From contig NC_091357.1 of the NCBI RefSeq assembly GCF_038502225.1, forward strand, positions 6,391,260-6,455,259: DNA of 64,000 bases, given 5' to 3'. Below, piece after piece: positions 1-12,210 of the stretch. Each line of letters starts with the position of its first letter. Position 1 is the stretch's first letter. The position numbers were made by a program, and so were the translations under genes. The notes beneath the pieces were generated by a model. It had not been told where the DNA came from, did not search any database, and saw only the letters and a list, made by a program, of their open reading frames with translations. Origin of the DNA: Cherax quadricarinatus (lineage: Eukaryota > Arthropoda > Malacostraca > Decapoda > Parastacidae).

Positions 1-3000
1 CCTCACACAATACTTCCCACCATCTTGCACAACCTCACACACAATACTTCCCACCATCTTGCACAACCTCACACACAATACTTCCCACCATCTTGCACAA
101 CCTCACACACAATACTTCCCACCATCTTGCACAACCTCACACATAATACTTCCCACCATCTTGCACAACCTCACACACAATACTTCCCACCATCTTGCAC
201 AACCTCACACACAATACTTCCCACCATCTTGCACAACCTCACACATAATACTTCCCACCATCTTGCACAACCTCACACACAATACTTCCCACCATCTTGC
301 ACAACCTCACACACAATACTTCCCACCATCTTGCACAACCTCTCACACAATACTTCCCACCATCATGCACAACCTCACACACACACTACCCACCATCTTG
401 CACAACCTCACACACAATACTTCCCACCATCTTGCACAACCTCACACACACTACCCACCATCTTGCATAACCTCACACACACTACTTCCCACCATCTTGC
501 ACAACCTCACACACACTACCCACCATCTTGCACAACCTCACACACACTACTTCCCACCATCTTGCACAACCTCACACACACTACTTCCCACCATCTTGCA
601 CAACCTCACACACACTACTTCCCACCATCTTGCACAACCTCACACACACACTACCCACCATCTTGCACAACCTCACACACACTACCTCCCACCATCTTGC
701 ACAACCTCACACACACTACCCACCATCTTGCACCTCACACACACTACTTCCCACCATCTTGCACAACCTCACACACACTACTTCCCACCATCTTGCACAA
801 CCTCACACACACACTTCCCACCGTCTTGCACAACCTCACACACACTACTTCCCACCATCTTGCACAACCTCACACACAATACTTCCCACCATCTTGCACA
901 ACCTCACACACAATACTTCCCACCATCTTGCACAACCTCACACACAATACTTCCCACCATCTTGCACAACCTCACACACACACTACTTCCCACTATCTTG
1001 CACAACCTCTCACACAATACTTCCCACCATCATGCACAACCTCACACACACACTTCCCACCATCTTGCACAACCTTACACACAATACTTCCCACCATCTT
1101 GCACAACCTCACACACACTACCCACCATCTTGCATAACCTCACACACACTACTTCCCACCATCTTGCACAACCTCACACACACTACCCACCATCTTGCAC
1201 AACCTCACACACACTACTTCCCACCATCTTGCACAACCTCACACACACACTACCCACCATCTTGCACAACCTCACACACACTACCTCCCACCATCTTGCA
1301 CAACCTCACACACACTACCCACCATCTTGCACAACCTCACACACAATACTTCCCACCATCTTGCACAACCTCTCACACACTTCCCACCATCTTTCACAAC
1401 CTCACACACACACACTTCCCACCATCTTTCACAACCTCACACACAACACTTCCCACCATCTTGCACAACCTCACACACACTTCCCACCATCTTGCACAAC
1501 CTCACACACACACTTCCCACCATCTTGCACAACCTCACACACACACTTCCCACCATCTTGCACAACCTCACACACACACTTCCCACCATCTTGCACAACC
1601 TCACACACACTTCCCACCATCTTGCACAACCTCACACACACACTTCCCACCATCTTGCACAACCTCACACACACACTTCCCACCATCTTGCACAACCTCA
1701 CACACAATACTTCCCACCATCTTGCACAACCTCACACACACACTTCCCACCATCTTGCACAACCTCACACACAATACTTCCCACCATCTTGCACAACCTC
1801 ACACACAACACTTCCCACCATCTTGCACAACCTCACACACACACTTCCCACCATCTTGCACAACCTCACACACACACTTCCCACCATCTTGCACAACCTC
1901 ACACACACACTTCCCACCATCTTGCACAACCTCACACACACACTTCCCACCATCTTGCACAACCTCACACACACACTTCCCACCATCTTGCACAACCTCA
2001 CACACAACACTTCCCACCATCTTGCACAACCTCACACACACTTCCCACCATCTTGCACAACCTCACACACACACTTCCCACCATCTTGCACAACCTCACA
2101 CACAACACTTCCCACCATCTTGCACAACCTCACACACACTTCCCACCATCTTGCACAACCTCACACACACACTTCCCACCATCTTGCACAACCTCACACA
2201 ACACTTCCCACCATCTTGCACAACCTCACACACACTTCCCACCATCTTGCACAACCTCACACACAACACTTCCCACCATCTTGCACAACCTCACACACAC
2301 TTCCCACCATCTTGCACAACCTCACACACACACTTCCCACCATCTTGCACAACCTCACACACACACTTCCCACCATCTTGCACAACCTCACACACACACA
2401 CTTCCCACCATCTTGCACAACCTCACACACACACTTCCCACCATCTTGCACAACCTCACACACACACTTCCCACCATCTTGCACAACCTCACACACACAC
2501 ACTTCCCACCATCTTGCACAACCTCACACACAACACTTCCCACCATCTTGCACAACCTCACACACACACTTCCCACCATCTTGCACAACCTCACACACAC
2601 ACTTCCCACCATCTTGCACAACCTCACACACACACACTTCCCACCATCTTGCACAACCTCACACACACACTTCCCACCATCTTGCACAACCTCACACACA
2701 CACTTCCCACCATCTTGCACAACCTCACACACACACACTTCCCACCATCTTGCACAACCTCACACACACACTTCCCACCATCTTGCACAACCTCACACAC
2801 ACACTTCCCACCATCTTGCACAACCTCACACACACACACTTCCCACCATCTTGCACAACCTCACACACACACTTCCCACCATCTTGCACAACCTCACACA
2901 CACACACTTCCCACCATCTTGCACAACCTCACACACACACTTCCCACCATCTTGCACAACCTCACACACACACTTCCCACCATCTTGCACAACCTCACAC

Positions 3001-4690
3001 ACACACTTCCCACCATCTTGCACAACCTCACACACACACTTCCCACCATCTTGCACAACCTCACACACACACACTTCCCACCATCTTGCACAACCTCACA
3101 CACACACTTCCCACCATCTTGCACAACCTCACACACACACTTCCCACCATCTTGCACAACCTCACACACACACTTCCCACCATCTTGCACAACCTCACAC
3201 ACACACACTTCCCACCATCTTGCACAACCTCACACACAATACTTCCCACCATCTTGCACAACCTCACACACACACACTTCCCACCATCTTGCACAACCTC
3301 ACACACACACACTTCCCACCATCTTGCACAACCTCACACACACAACACTTCCCACCATCTTGCACAACCTCACACACACACACTTCCCACCATCTTGCAC
3401 AACCTCACACACACACACTTCCCACCATCTTGCACAACCTCACACACACACACTTCCCACCATCTTGCACAACCTCACACACACAACACTTCCCACCATC
3501 TTGCACAACCTCACACACACACACACTTCCCACCATCTTGCACAACCTCACACACAACACTTCCCACCATCTTGCACAACCTCACACACACACACTTCCC
3601 ACCATCTTGCACAACCTCACACACACAACACTTCCCACCATCTTGCACAACCTCACACACACACTACCCACCATCTTGCACAACCTCACACACAATACTT
3701 CCCACCATCTTGCACAACCTCACACACAACACTTCCCACCATCTTGCACAACCTCACACACACACTACCCACCATCTTGCACAACCTCACACACACACTA
3801 CCCACCATCTTGCACAACCTCACACACAACACTTCCCACCATCTTGCACAACCTCACACACACACTTCCCACCATCTTGCACAACCTCACACACAACACT
3901 TCCCACCATCTTGCACAACCTCACACACACACTTCCCACCATCTTGCACAACCTCACACACAACACTTCCCACCATCTTGCACAACCTCACACACACACT
4001 TCCCACCATCTTGCACAACCTCACACACAATACTTCCCACCATCTTGCACAACCTCACACACACACTACCCACCATCTTGCACAACCTCACACACAACAC
4101 TTCCCACCATCTTGCACAACCTCACACACACACTTCCCACCATCTTGCACAACCTCACACACAACACTTCCCACCATCTTGCACAACCTCACACACACAC
4201 TTCCCACCATCTTGCACAACCTCACACACAATACTTCCCACCATCTTGCACAACCTCACACACACACTACCCACCATCTTGCACAACCTCACACACACAC
4301 ACTTCCCACCATCTTGCACAACCTCACACACACACTTCCCACCATCTTGCACAACCTCACACACAACACTTCCCACCATCTTGCACAACCTCACACACAC
4401 ACTTCCCACCATCTTGCACAACCTCACACACACACTTCCCACCATCTTGCACAACCTCACACACAACACTTCCCACCATCTTGCACAACCTCACACACAC
4501 ACTTCCCACCATCTTGCACAACCTCACACACACTACTTCCCACCATCTTGCACAACCTCACACACAATACTTCCCACCATCTTGCACAACCTCACACACA
4601 CTACTTCCCACCATCTTGCACAACCTCACACACACTACTTCCCACCATCTTGCACAACCTCACACACACAACACTTCCCACCATCTTCAA
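1..4690. repeat. Minisatellite, 31-36 bp unit, about 140 copies
   Basis: The array starts before the window and ends in unrelated sequence near 4,690. Each unit has a constant core (CTTCCCACCATCTTGCACAA) plus a CCT(CA)n tract of varying length. Unit length is therefore 31 to 36 bp, and neighbouring units sit in different reading frames. Variants are zoned: AATACTT units dominate to about 380, CACTACTT/CACTACCC units to about 1,370, CACACTT units to about 3,620, then a mixture with AACACTT. All three plus frames are open for over 1,100 codons because the unit contains no stop codon. This is tandem repeat DNA and not evidence of a gene. Confidence 0.97.
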
Positions 4691-4808
4691 ACTTTCTCTG
4701 GGTTTCACAGTAATATTCACAAATATATTTACCGTCTCCTCGCAACCACCAAACTGTAACTGTATATTTCTTCGACAATTTTTTTTATGGGCTTGTGTTA
4801 GGAAGGCT

Positions 4809-4859
<51 letters not shown>

Positions 4860-4872
4860 TGTGTGTGTGTGT

Positions 4873-4928
<56 letters not shown>
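4809..4928. repeat. (TG)n microsatellite
   Basis: About 120 bp of TG dinucleotides with two TATG interruptions, located between the minisatellite and a foldback element. Confidence 0.98.
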
Positions 4929-4931
<3 letters not shown>

Positions 4932-4950
4932 GGAGTACAACTACCTGAGT

Positions 4951-5137
4951 TGGTTTTATCAAGACACGTAAGCAAACACTATAACATATTTATTAGAAAA
5001 CGTTTCGGTCCTGGGACCTTGATCACGGTCCTTGATCAAGGTCCCAGGACCGAAACGTTTTCTAATAAATATATTATAGTGTTTGCTTACGTGTCTTTCT
5101 AAACCAACTTGTCGGTATTTATTACCAAGGTTTATAC
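4951..5137 (+). mobile_element. Foldback element F1 with target-site duplication
   Basis: Two inverted arms meet near 5,026. The arms begin and end in sequence like GACACGTAAGCAAACACT and contain GAAACGTTTTC. On the plus strand of the right arm, TTGATCA (5032-5038), one A, GGTCC-CA-GGACC (5040-5051) and GAAAC (5052-5056) follow each other. After the right arm comes an unpaired tail with GTC (5111-5113) and GGTATTTATTACC (5114-5126). The flanks CAACTACCTGAGT (4938-4950) and CAACTACCCGAGT (5138-5150) match at 12 of 13 bases and look like a target-site duplication. No coding capacity; presumably non-autonomous. Confidence 0.75.
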
Positions 5138-5179
5138 CAACTACCCGAGTACACCAGAGTACAGGTTAAGAAAATAACA

Positions 5180-5250
5180 TGAGACTGGAGGAACACTGCA
5201 GTAGGCCTACTGGCCCAAATTAGGCAAGTCCTTCTCTAAATCAACCATTC
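5180..5250 (-). mobile_element. CR1-like LINE 3' end fragment
   Basis: Contains GGAACACTGCAGTAGGCC and CTGGCCCA, the reverse complement of the 3' UTR end of the LINE at 6.3-10.5 kb. Diverged and short. Confidence 0.7.
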
Positions 5251-5379
5251 TCTAATATAAACTGCATAACTGTGTTCTCAATTAAGATTTTGTGCAGCTT
5301 CAAATACGAGATAGATAAATACACAAGTGAGAGGGGTAGAATGTGTGTGGAACTTACATATGTAAGTTAATAGTCTTAA

Positions 5380-5452
5380 TCAAGAACATAAGAATGTAGG
5401 AACACTGCAGAAGGCCTACTGGCCCATACGAGGCCAGTTTATTCCTTGGATA
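5380..5452 (-). mobile_element. CR1-like LINE 3' end fragment
   Basis: AACATAAGAATGTAGGAACA, then AGGCCTACTGGCCCATA, matches the reverse complement of the CR1 3' terminus including its octamer tail. It lies head to head with the plus-strand fragment that follows. Confidence 0.75.
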
Positions 5453-5459
5453 ACACTGA

Positions 5460-5567
5460 TAAAGGGTTGGACGAACTTTTTTGTTAGTGGGTTTGGGTTT
5501 GAGAAAGACGCGCCTAGTATGGGCCAGTAGGCCTACTTCAGTGTTCCTCCTTATGTTACTAAAAATG
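5460..5567 (+). mobile_element. CR1-like LINE 3' end fragment
   Basis: A forward 3' UTR end carrying TTTGTTAGTGGG, CCTAGTATGGGCCAGTAGGC and GTGTTCCTCCTTATGTTA, as at 10,400-10,480. Severely 5'-truncated. Confidence 0.8.
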
Positions 5568-5914
5568 CTCCTGTTACCCTACCTTTTGAGATTAAATGTG
5601 TCTTGTCTTGTTCCTCTTACTGTGCTATCTCTCTCTCTTCTCTCATTGTAGTCTCTTCATCTTACTCGTCTTCTCCTCTGCTTCTTTCTCTTGCTATTTC
5701 CTGATTGGCTTCCACCAGTCTCCCCCAGTATCTGTGGCAAGGAAAAAAAAAACTCAAATTATCAAAACAAATCAAATTCTAATTCTATGTACAACAACAA
5801 GATAATTGACCCTGACACACATTACGTAATACAAAATTTTATCCTGACTCAACCACCACACAAACAAATTTCCTACATTTAAATAGGTGTTTTGAAGGTC
5901 ATCTAGGTCAGTAG
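5568..5914. other. Intergenic, no recognised feature
   Basis: A pyrimidine-rich stretch (5,580-5,700) followed by AT-rich sequence. Small open frames here show no recognisable domain or start context. Nothing annotated. Confidence 0.6.
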
Positions 5915-6302
5915 GTGGGAGGGAAGGAAGGGAGGGAGTTTGGGAGGGAAGGAAGGGAGGGAGGGAGGGAAGGAGGGGAAGGAACGGGTAGGGGTGAGGG
6001 AGGGAAGGAAGGGAGAGGGAAGGAACGGAGAAGAGAAAAGGAAGGCGAAGAAAAAAAAGGGGGAGGAGGGAAAATAAGGGGGAGGGAGGGAAAGAAGGGA
6101 AGGAAGAGGAAGGATGGGGGAGGGAGGGAAGGAAGGGGGGAGAAAAGGAAGAGCGAGGGACGGAAGGGGGAGAGTGAAAAGGGGGAGGGAGGGAAGGAAG
6201 GGGAGAGAGAAAAGGAAAAGGGAGGGAGAAAAGGAAAAGGGAGGGAGAAAAAGAAGGGGGAGGAGGGAAAATAGGAAGGAGGGAGGGAAAGAAGGGAAGA
6301 AA
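5915..6302. repeat. Purine-rich GGGA/GGAA low-complexity tract
   Basis: Almost pure G and A on the plus strand, as degenerate GGGAGGGAAGGAAG repeats with GAGAAAAG patches. It directly precedes the 22-bp repeats of the LINE 5' region. Open frames here are compositional. Confidence 0.95.
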
Positions 6303-6452
6303 GGTGACGTGTACTTAGCTCGTGACGTGTACTTAGCTCAGTCGTGACGTGTACTTAGCTCAGTCGTGACGTGTACTTAGCTCAGTGGTGACGTGAACTT
6401 AGCTCAGTGGTGACGTGTACTTAGCTCAGTGGTGACGTGAACTTAGCTCTGT
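6303..6452 (+). repeat. 22-bp tandem monomers upstream of LINE ORF1
   Basis: About seven copies of GTGACGTGTACTTAGCTCAG plus two bases, with variants GTGAACTTAG and CAGTC/CAGTG; the first copy is shorter. The array ends 40 bp before the ORF1 start. Each unit holds TGACGTG, a CRE-like half-site core. By analogy with mouse L1 5' monomers it could act as promoter; that is inference. Confidence 0.85.
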
Positions 6453-6491
6453 GAAGACCTGTTTGTGTGCTCTCTGTGAATCTGAACCAGG

Positions 6492-7457
6492 ATGCCCTCT
6501 CTTGAGCAACTTTACCAGCAGCTGAGAGAAGAGCTCAGAGTTGCTAAGATGGAGATACGGCGATTAACGGAGGAGAACAAGAGGATTCGTAGTAATCCTC
6601 CTGTTGTGAGTCCCCAGGTTAAGAGGGGAGCTTGGTCAGTGGCCGGGCAACATGGAACCAAGCTGAAGATCAAGAAAACGGTTGGAGAGGCAGAAACAAC
6701 GAGAAACCAGAAGACTACCGTGGAAACTTCCAACCCATTCTCGGTGCTACCTGACGAATGTGAGTGTTCTACTGGGAATGCCACAACGAGCACCAAAGAA
6801 GCATTGGCAGACGTGAGTAAGACATCCATAGAAACCCCAACGAAGACCATCGAGAATGTCTTGACGAATTCTACAAGTGGTGTAATGCTACCTGGTGAAT
6901 GTGAGTCGACTACTCGGAGCATCACGACGGACGACGCCAAGGAAGGTAAAAACATTGTTGTTGTTGGGGATAGCCAGATTAGGTACATGGATAGGGCATT
7001 CTGCTTGAAGGATAGGAGTAGGAGGCAGAGAGAGTGTTTTCCTGGGGCTGGGATGAAGGATATTGTTAGCCGTCTGGGTGACATCATGAGAGGTAATGGG
7101 AGCAATCCTATTATCTGTCTCAGTGCTGGAGGCAACGATGTTGGCAGACGTAGGAGTGAGGACCTGATTAGCAGGTATAGGTCAGCAATAGAGATAATTA
7201 GGAGGAAGGGTGGGAAACCTGTCATATGTGGCATTTTGCCAAGGAGAGGAGTTGGAAATGAATGGTTGTCCAGAGCAATTGGTGTCAATTGCTGGCTGGA
7301 CAAATACTGTAAGGAAAATGCGGTAACATTCATTGACAACTGGGACCTCTTCTATGGCAGAAATGACATGTATGCCAGAGATGGGGTTCACTTATCTAGG
7401 TGTGGGGTGGGAGCACTGGCCAACGCAGTGGAGGGAGCTGTTAGGTCTTTAAACTAG
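6492..7457 (+). CDS. LINE ORF1 protein, coiled coil plus SGNH/GDSL esterase-like domain
   Basis: A 321-residue open frame. The start is the first ATG after the monomer array (CCAGGATGCC), and the reading is uninterrupted. Residues 1-37 are heptad-like and charged, probably a coiled coil for self-association. Residues 40-150 are low in conservation and Ser/Thr rich. From about residue 154 an SGNH-type hydrolase fold is recognisable: VVVGDSQ with the candidate nucleophile Ser161, GGND at 213-216 and DGVHLS with Asp297/His300 near the C-terminus. Esterase ORF1 proteins are known in CR1-type elements and are thought to bind RNA or membranes during retrotransposition; the exact substrate is unknown. 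The stop lies 14 bp before the ORF2 ATG. All expected catalytic residues are present, unlike the broken ORF2 downstream. Confidence 0.88.
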   Translation: MPSLEQLYQQLREELRVAKMEIRRLTEENKRIRSNPPVVSPQVKRGAWSVAGQHGTKLKIKKTVGEAETTRNQKTTVETSNPFSVLPDECECSTGNATTSTKEALADVSKTSIETPTKTIENVLTNSTSGVMLPGECESTTRSITTDDAKEGKNIVVVGDSQIRYMDRAFCLKDRSRRQRECFPGAGMKDIVSRLGDIMRGNGSNPIICLSAGGNDVGRRRSEDLISRYRSAIEIIRRKGGKPVICGILPRRGVGNEWLSRAIGVNCWLDKYCKENAVTFIDNWDLFYGRNDMYARDGVHLSRCGVGALANAVEGAVRSLN

Positions 7458-7471
7458 GAATAGTTAGTGGT

Positions 7472-10334
7472 ATGGGTTTTTGCGGGAAAACTGTGAAGTC
7501 GCAGGGTAGTAATATGAGTACTAGGAGAACTAGTAATAGGCAAAATGAGGTGGATATTGGAAAGCCAGTGGCACTAATTGACAAGGACAGTAATAGGTTT
7601 AGTGGAATAACAGAAAGGAGCAGGAAGGGTAAAGAGAGAGGAGGGTCTTTAAATATTTATTACACAAATAGTCGCAGTGCTAGGAATAAGATGGACGAGT
7701 TGAGACTAGTTGCTAGTGCAGGTAACATAGATGTATTTGCCATTACTGAGACGTGGTTTAATTCAAAATGTCGGGACATGCCTGCAGAATGTCACATTCA
7801 GGGTTTTAAATTGTTCCAAGTAGATAGAAGTATCGGGAAGGGGGGTGGGGTGGTATTGTATGTCCGAGATCACTTGAACTGTTGCATAAAAACGGGTATT
7901 AAGTCTGAAGTAACACATACAGAGTCTGTTTGGATAGAATTTTCAGAGGGGCATGAAAAATTAATTTTAGGTGTGATATACCGTCCCCCAAATTTAGATA
8001 GGGACCAGGGGAGACTACTATGGGAGGAAATTGTTAGGGCCACAAGGCACGATAATGTAGTAATTCTAGGTGACTTTAACTTTAGTCATATTGATTGGAA
8101 TTTCTTGACTGGGAATTTAGAATCATACGACTAATTAGAAGTAGTTCAGGATTGTTTTTTGAAGCAGTTTGTGACAGAACCTACAAGGGGTAATAACCTG
8201 CTTGACTTAGTTCTGGCAAACAATGAATCCCTTGTTAATAATTTAGAAGTTTCAGAGGAACTGGGTGCTAGCGACCACAAATCAATTGCATTTAGAATTG
8301 AATGGAAGTATGATAGTAGGGATAACTCAGTAACAGTCCCAGATTTTCGCTTAGCAGATTACGATGGGCTTAGAGAACACTTATCATCTGTTGACTGGGG
8401 TAACGAAGAGAGCTATCAATATGACAGTTTTCTTAACACAATACATGCTGCTCAAAGAACGTTTATCCCTTATAAAGAAATTAGATCAAATAGAAATGAC
8501 CCAAAATGGATGAATAATAGGCTGAAATATCTACTAGGGCATAAGAAAGGAATTTATAGGCGTATCAAAAGAGGCGAGGGTCATCTTATGAATCAGTATA
8601 TTGACATTAAGAGGGACATTAAAAAGGGGATAAGAAAAGCTAAAAGGGACTATGAAATTAAAGTTGCTAGGGATTCTAAAACTAACCCAAAAAGTTTTTT
8701 CCAGGTATATAGAACAAAAGTCAGAGATAAGATAGGTCCCCTTAAAAATAACTATGGGCATCTTACTGACAAAGAGAATTAAATGTGCTCGATTTTAAAT
8801 AATTATTTTCTCTCGGTTTTTACACAGGAAGACACTAATAATATTCCGATAATTTTATTTTTACCGACTGAAGCAAAATAAGTCACCGGGTCCTGATGAG
8901 GTTTTTTCAAGGGTTCTTAGGAATGCAAAATGGAAGTCTGTGAACCATTAACTAATATTTTTAATTTATCTCTTCAAACAGGTGTAGTGTCTGATATGTG
9001 GAAGATGGCTAATGTAATTCCTATTTTTAAAACAGGGGACAAGTCGTTACCGTCAAATTACCGCCCAATAAGCCTGACCTCAATTGTAGGCAAATTACTA
9101 GAGTCAATTATAGATGAGATTATAAGAAGCCATCTCGATAAGCATACCTTGATTAATGATACTCAGCATGGATTCACAAGAGGCCGGTCTTGTCTAACTA
9201 ATTTATTAACTTTCTTCAGTAAAGCTTTTGAGGCTGTTGACCACGATAAAGAATTTGATATTATTTACTTAGATTTTAGTAAGGCATTGATAGAGTTCCG
9301 CACCAAAGACTGCTGAAGAAAGTGGCAGCTCATGGCATTGGGGGAAGGGTGCTCTCGTGGATCGAATCATGGCTCACGGACAGGAAGCAGTGTCCATAAA
9401 TGGGGTTAAATCCGAGTGGGGATCAGTAACAAGTGGCGTTCCACAGGGATCAGTCTTGGGCCCGTTGTTGTTTATAATATATATCAATGATCTTGATGAA
9501 GGAATTACTAGTGATATGAGCAAATTCGCCGATGACACGAAGATAGGTAGGATAATTGATTCAAACGTAGATGTTAGGGAACTTCAGGAGGATTTAAACA
9601 AACTCTATTCTTGGTCAGAAAAGTGGCAGATGCAGTTCAATGTAGATAAATGCAAGGTTCTGAAGCTAGGGAGTGTCCATAACCCTAGCACTTATAAGTT
9701 AAATAATGTAGAACTTAGCCATACAGATTGCGAAAAGGACTTGGGGGTTATGGTAAGCAGCAACCTTAAACCAAGACAGCAATGCCTAAGCGTACGTAAT
9801 AAGGCAAACAGATTACTGGGATTTATATCAAGAAGTGTAAGCAACAGAAGTCCAGAGGTCATACTGCAGCTTTATACATCATTAGTAAGGCCTCACCTAG
9901 ATTATGCAGCTCAATTCTGGTCTCCATATTACAGAATGGACATAAATTCGTTAGAAAACATTCAGCGTAGGATGACTAAATTAATACATAGCATTAGAAA
10001 TCTTCCTTATGAAGAAAGATTGAAAACTCTTAAGTTACATTCACTTGTTAGACGAAGAATGAGGGGAGACCTGATCGAAGTGTATAAGTGGAAGATAGGT
10101 ATTAATAAAGGGGATATTAACAAGGTCTTGAGGATATCTCTCCAAGAGAGAACCCGCAGTAATAGATTTAAATTAGATGAGTTTAGATTTAGAAAGGACA
10201 TACGAAAGTATTGGTTTGGAAATAGGGTAGTTGATGAGTGGAACAGTCTTACTAGTTGGGTTATTGAGGCTAGGACTTTGGGTAGTTTCAAATTTAAGTT
10301 GGATAAGTACATGAGTGGGAGGGGTTGGATTTGA
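7472..10334 (+). pseudogene. LINE ORF2 pseudogene: endonuclease plus reverse transcriptase
   Basis: Read from ATG 7,472. The endonuclease/exonuclease/phosphatase part has TNSRSARNK, AITETWF (metal-binding Glu), GVIYRPPN, GDFNF (8,069-8,083) and GASDH (Asp/His at 8,273-8,278). It is interrupted by an in-frame TAA at 8,132-8,134. A linker runs to a second stop at 8,780-8,782. Between 8,783 and 8,930 sequence is missing or frameshifted, although KSPGPDEVF can still be read. The reverse transcriptase resumes with NYRPISLTS, then shifts frame near 9,290 and again near 9,380. It continues with GVPQGSVLGPL and the catalytic FADDTK (9,526-9,543), then the C-terminal thumb-like region ending at TGA 10,332. 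At least two stops and three frameshifts make this a dead copy. Normal role: nick target DNA and copy the element RNA there. Confidence 0.9.
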
Positions 10335-10529
10335 GTGGGACTTGCACATCAGAGCTTATTTCTTGGGTAGCATTGAAAATTGGGTTGGTCACATGTTTGT
10401 TAGTGGGATGAATTGTGAAGGACCTGCCTAGTATGGGCCAACAGGCCTCCTGCAGTGTTCCTCCTTTATGTTCTTATGTTCTTAAACTCAAGAAATTGCA
10501 ACAAATGTCGAGTTGGTAGGGAGTTTTGT

Positions 10530-12210
10530 TCTGGTACTATGTGGCACAGCTTGTCTTGTCCTGGTATTAGCCAGCACAGCTTGTCTTGTCCTGGTACTAG
10601 CCAGCACAGCTTGTCTTGTCCTGGTACTAGCCAGCACAGCTTGTCTTGTCCTGGTACTAGCCAGCACAGCTTGTCTTGTCCTGGTACTAGCCAGCACAGC
10701 TTGTCTCGTCCTGGTACTAGCCAGCACAGCTTGTCTCGTCCTGGTACTAGCCAGCACAGCTTGTCTCGTCCTGGTACTAGCCAGCACAGCTTGTCTCGTC
10801 CTGGTACTAGCCAGCACAGCTTGTCTTGTCCTGGTACTAGCCAGCACAGCTTGTCTTGTCCTGGTACTAGCCAGCACAGCTTGTCTTGTCCTGGTACTAG
10901 CCAGCACAGCTTGTCTTGTCCTGGTACTAGCCAGCACAGCTTGTCTCGTCCTGGTACTAGCCAGCACAGCTTGTCTCGTCCTGGTACTAGCCAACACAGC
11001 TTGTCTTGTCTTGGTACTAGCCAGCACAGCTTTTGTCTTGGTACTAGCCAGCACAGCTTGTCTTGTCCTGGTACTAGCCAGCACAGCTTGTCTTGTCCTG
11101 GTAAGTCATCACAGCTTGTCTTGTCCTGGTACTAGCCAGCACAGCTTGCCTTGTAATAAAGTTGGTAGAATTACTTAACAGCTTGCCTTGTCCTGGTACT
11201 AGCCAGTACAGCTTGCCTTGTCCAGGTACTAGCCAGCACAGCTTGCCTTGTCCTGGTACTAGCCAGCACAGCTTGTCTTGTCCTGGTACTAGCCAGCACA
11301 TCTTGCCTCGTCCTGGTACTAGCCAGCACAGCCTGTCTTGTCTTGGTACTAGCCAGCACAGCTTGTCGTGTCCTGGTACTAGCCAGCACAGTTTGTCTTG
11401 TCTTGATACTAGCCAGCACAGCTTGTCTTGTCCTGGTACTAGCCAGCACAGCTTGTCTTGGTACTAGCCAGCACAGCTTGTCTCGTCCTGGTACTAGCCA
11501 GCACAGCTTGCCTTGTCCAGGTACTAGCCAGCACAGCTTGCCTTGTCCAGGTACTAGCCAGCACAGCTTGCCTTGTCCAGGTACTAGCCAGCACAGCTTG
11601 TCTCGTCCTGGTACTAGCCAGCACAGCTTGCCTTGTCCTGGTACTAGCCAGCACAGTTTGTCTTGTCCTGGTACTAGCGAGCACAGCTTGTCTCGTCTTG
11701 GTACTAGCTAGCAGTTTGTATTGTCCTGGTACTAGCCAGCACAGTTTGTCTCGTCCTGGTACTAGCCAGCACAGCTTGCCTCGTCCTGGTACTAGCCAGC
11801 ACAGCCTGTCTTGTCCTGGTACTAGCCAGCACAGTTTGTCCTGTCTTGGTACTAGCCAGCACAGCTTGTCTTGTCCTGGTACTAGCCAGCACAGCTTGCC
11901 TTGTCCTGGTACTAGCCAGCACAGCTTGCCTTGTCCTGGTACTAGCCAGCACAGCTTGTCTTGTCCTGGTACTAGCCAGCACAGCTTGTCTTGTCCTGGT
12001 ACTAGCCAGCACAGCTTGTCTCGTCCTGGTACTAGCCAGCACAGCTTGTCTTGTCCTGGTACTAGCCAGCACAGCTTGTCTCGTCCTGGTACTAGCCAGC
12101 ACAGCTTGTCTTGTCCTGGTACTAGCCAGCACAGCTTGTCTTATCCTGGTACTAGCCAGCACAGCTTGCCTTGTCCTGGTACTAGCCAGCACAGCTTGCT
12201 TGTCCTACTT
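10530..12210. repeat. Minisatellite, 30-bp unit, about 56 copies
   Basis: The unit is CTGGTACTAGCCAGCACAGC plus TTGTCTTGTC. Common variants are TCTCGTC and GCCTTGTC, plus a shortened unit near 11,030. A short gap of unrelated sequence lies at 11,150-11,180. The 30-bp period is a multiple of three, so stop-free frames exist on both strands; no domain is recognisable. Confidence 0.97.

Larger units (their letters stand above)
6303..10490 (+). mobile_element. CR1-like LINE, near full length, inactivated
   Basis: A non-LTR retrotransposon in order: 22-bp tandem monomers (6,303-6,452), ORF1 with an SGNH esterase domain, ORF2 with apurinic-type endonuclease and reverse transcriptase, then a 3' UTR ending near 10,490 in the octamer repeat TTATGTTC. 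An esterase-like ORF1 and an octamer 3' tail are known features of the CR1 clade. ORF1 is open throughout; ORF2 carries stops and frameshifts, so this copy cannot move by itself. The 3' UTR motif GTATGGGCCAACAGGCC recurs at 5.2-5.6 and 23.2-23.5 kb. I found no convincing target-site duplication: the 5' side is purine-rich sequence and the 3' side runs into a minisatellite. Confidence 0.9.

Noticed and set aside
59..5102. Open frames of over 1,500 codons, His/Thr/Pro rich, in all plus frames
   Set aside because: They arise because the minisatellite unit has no stop codon; all three frames are open and variable unit length mixes the frames. No domain or signal peptide.
6512..7339. 275-codon minus-strand frame opposite ORF1
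   Set aside because: Shadow of the LINE ORF1; no domain recognised.
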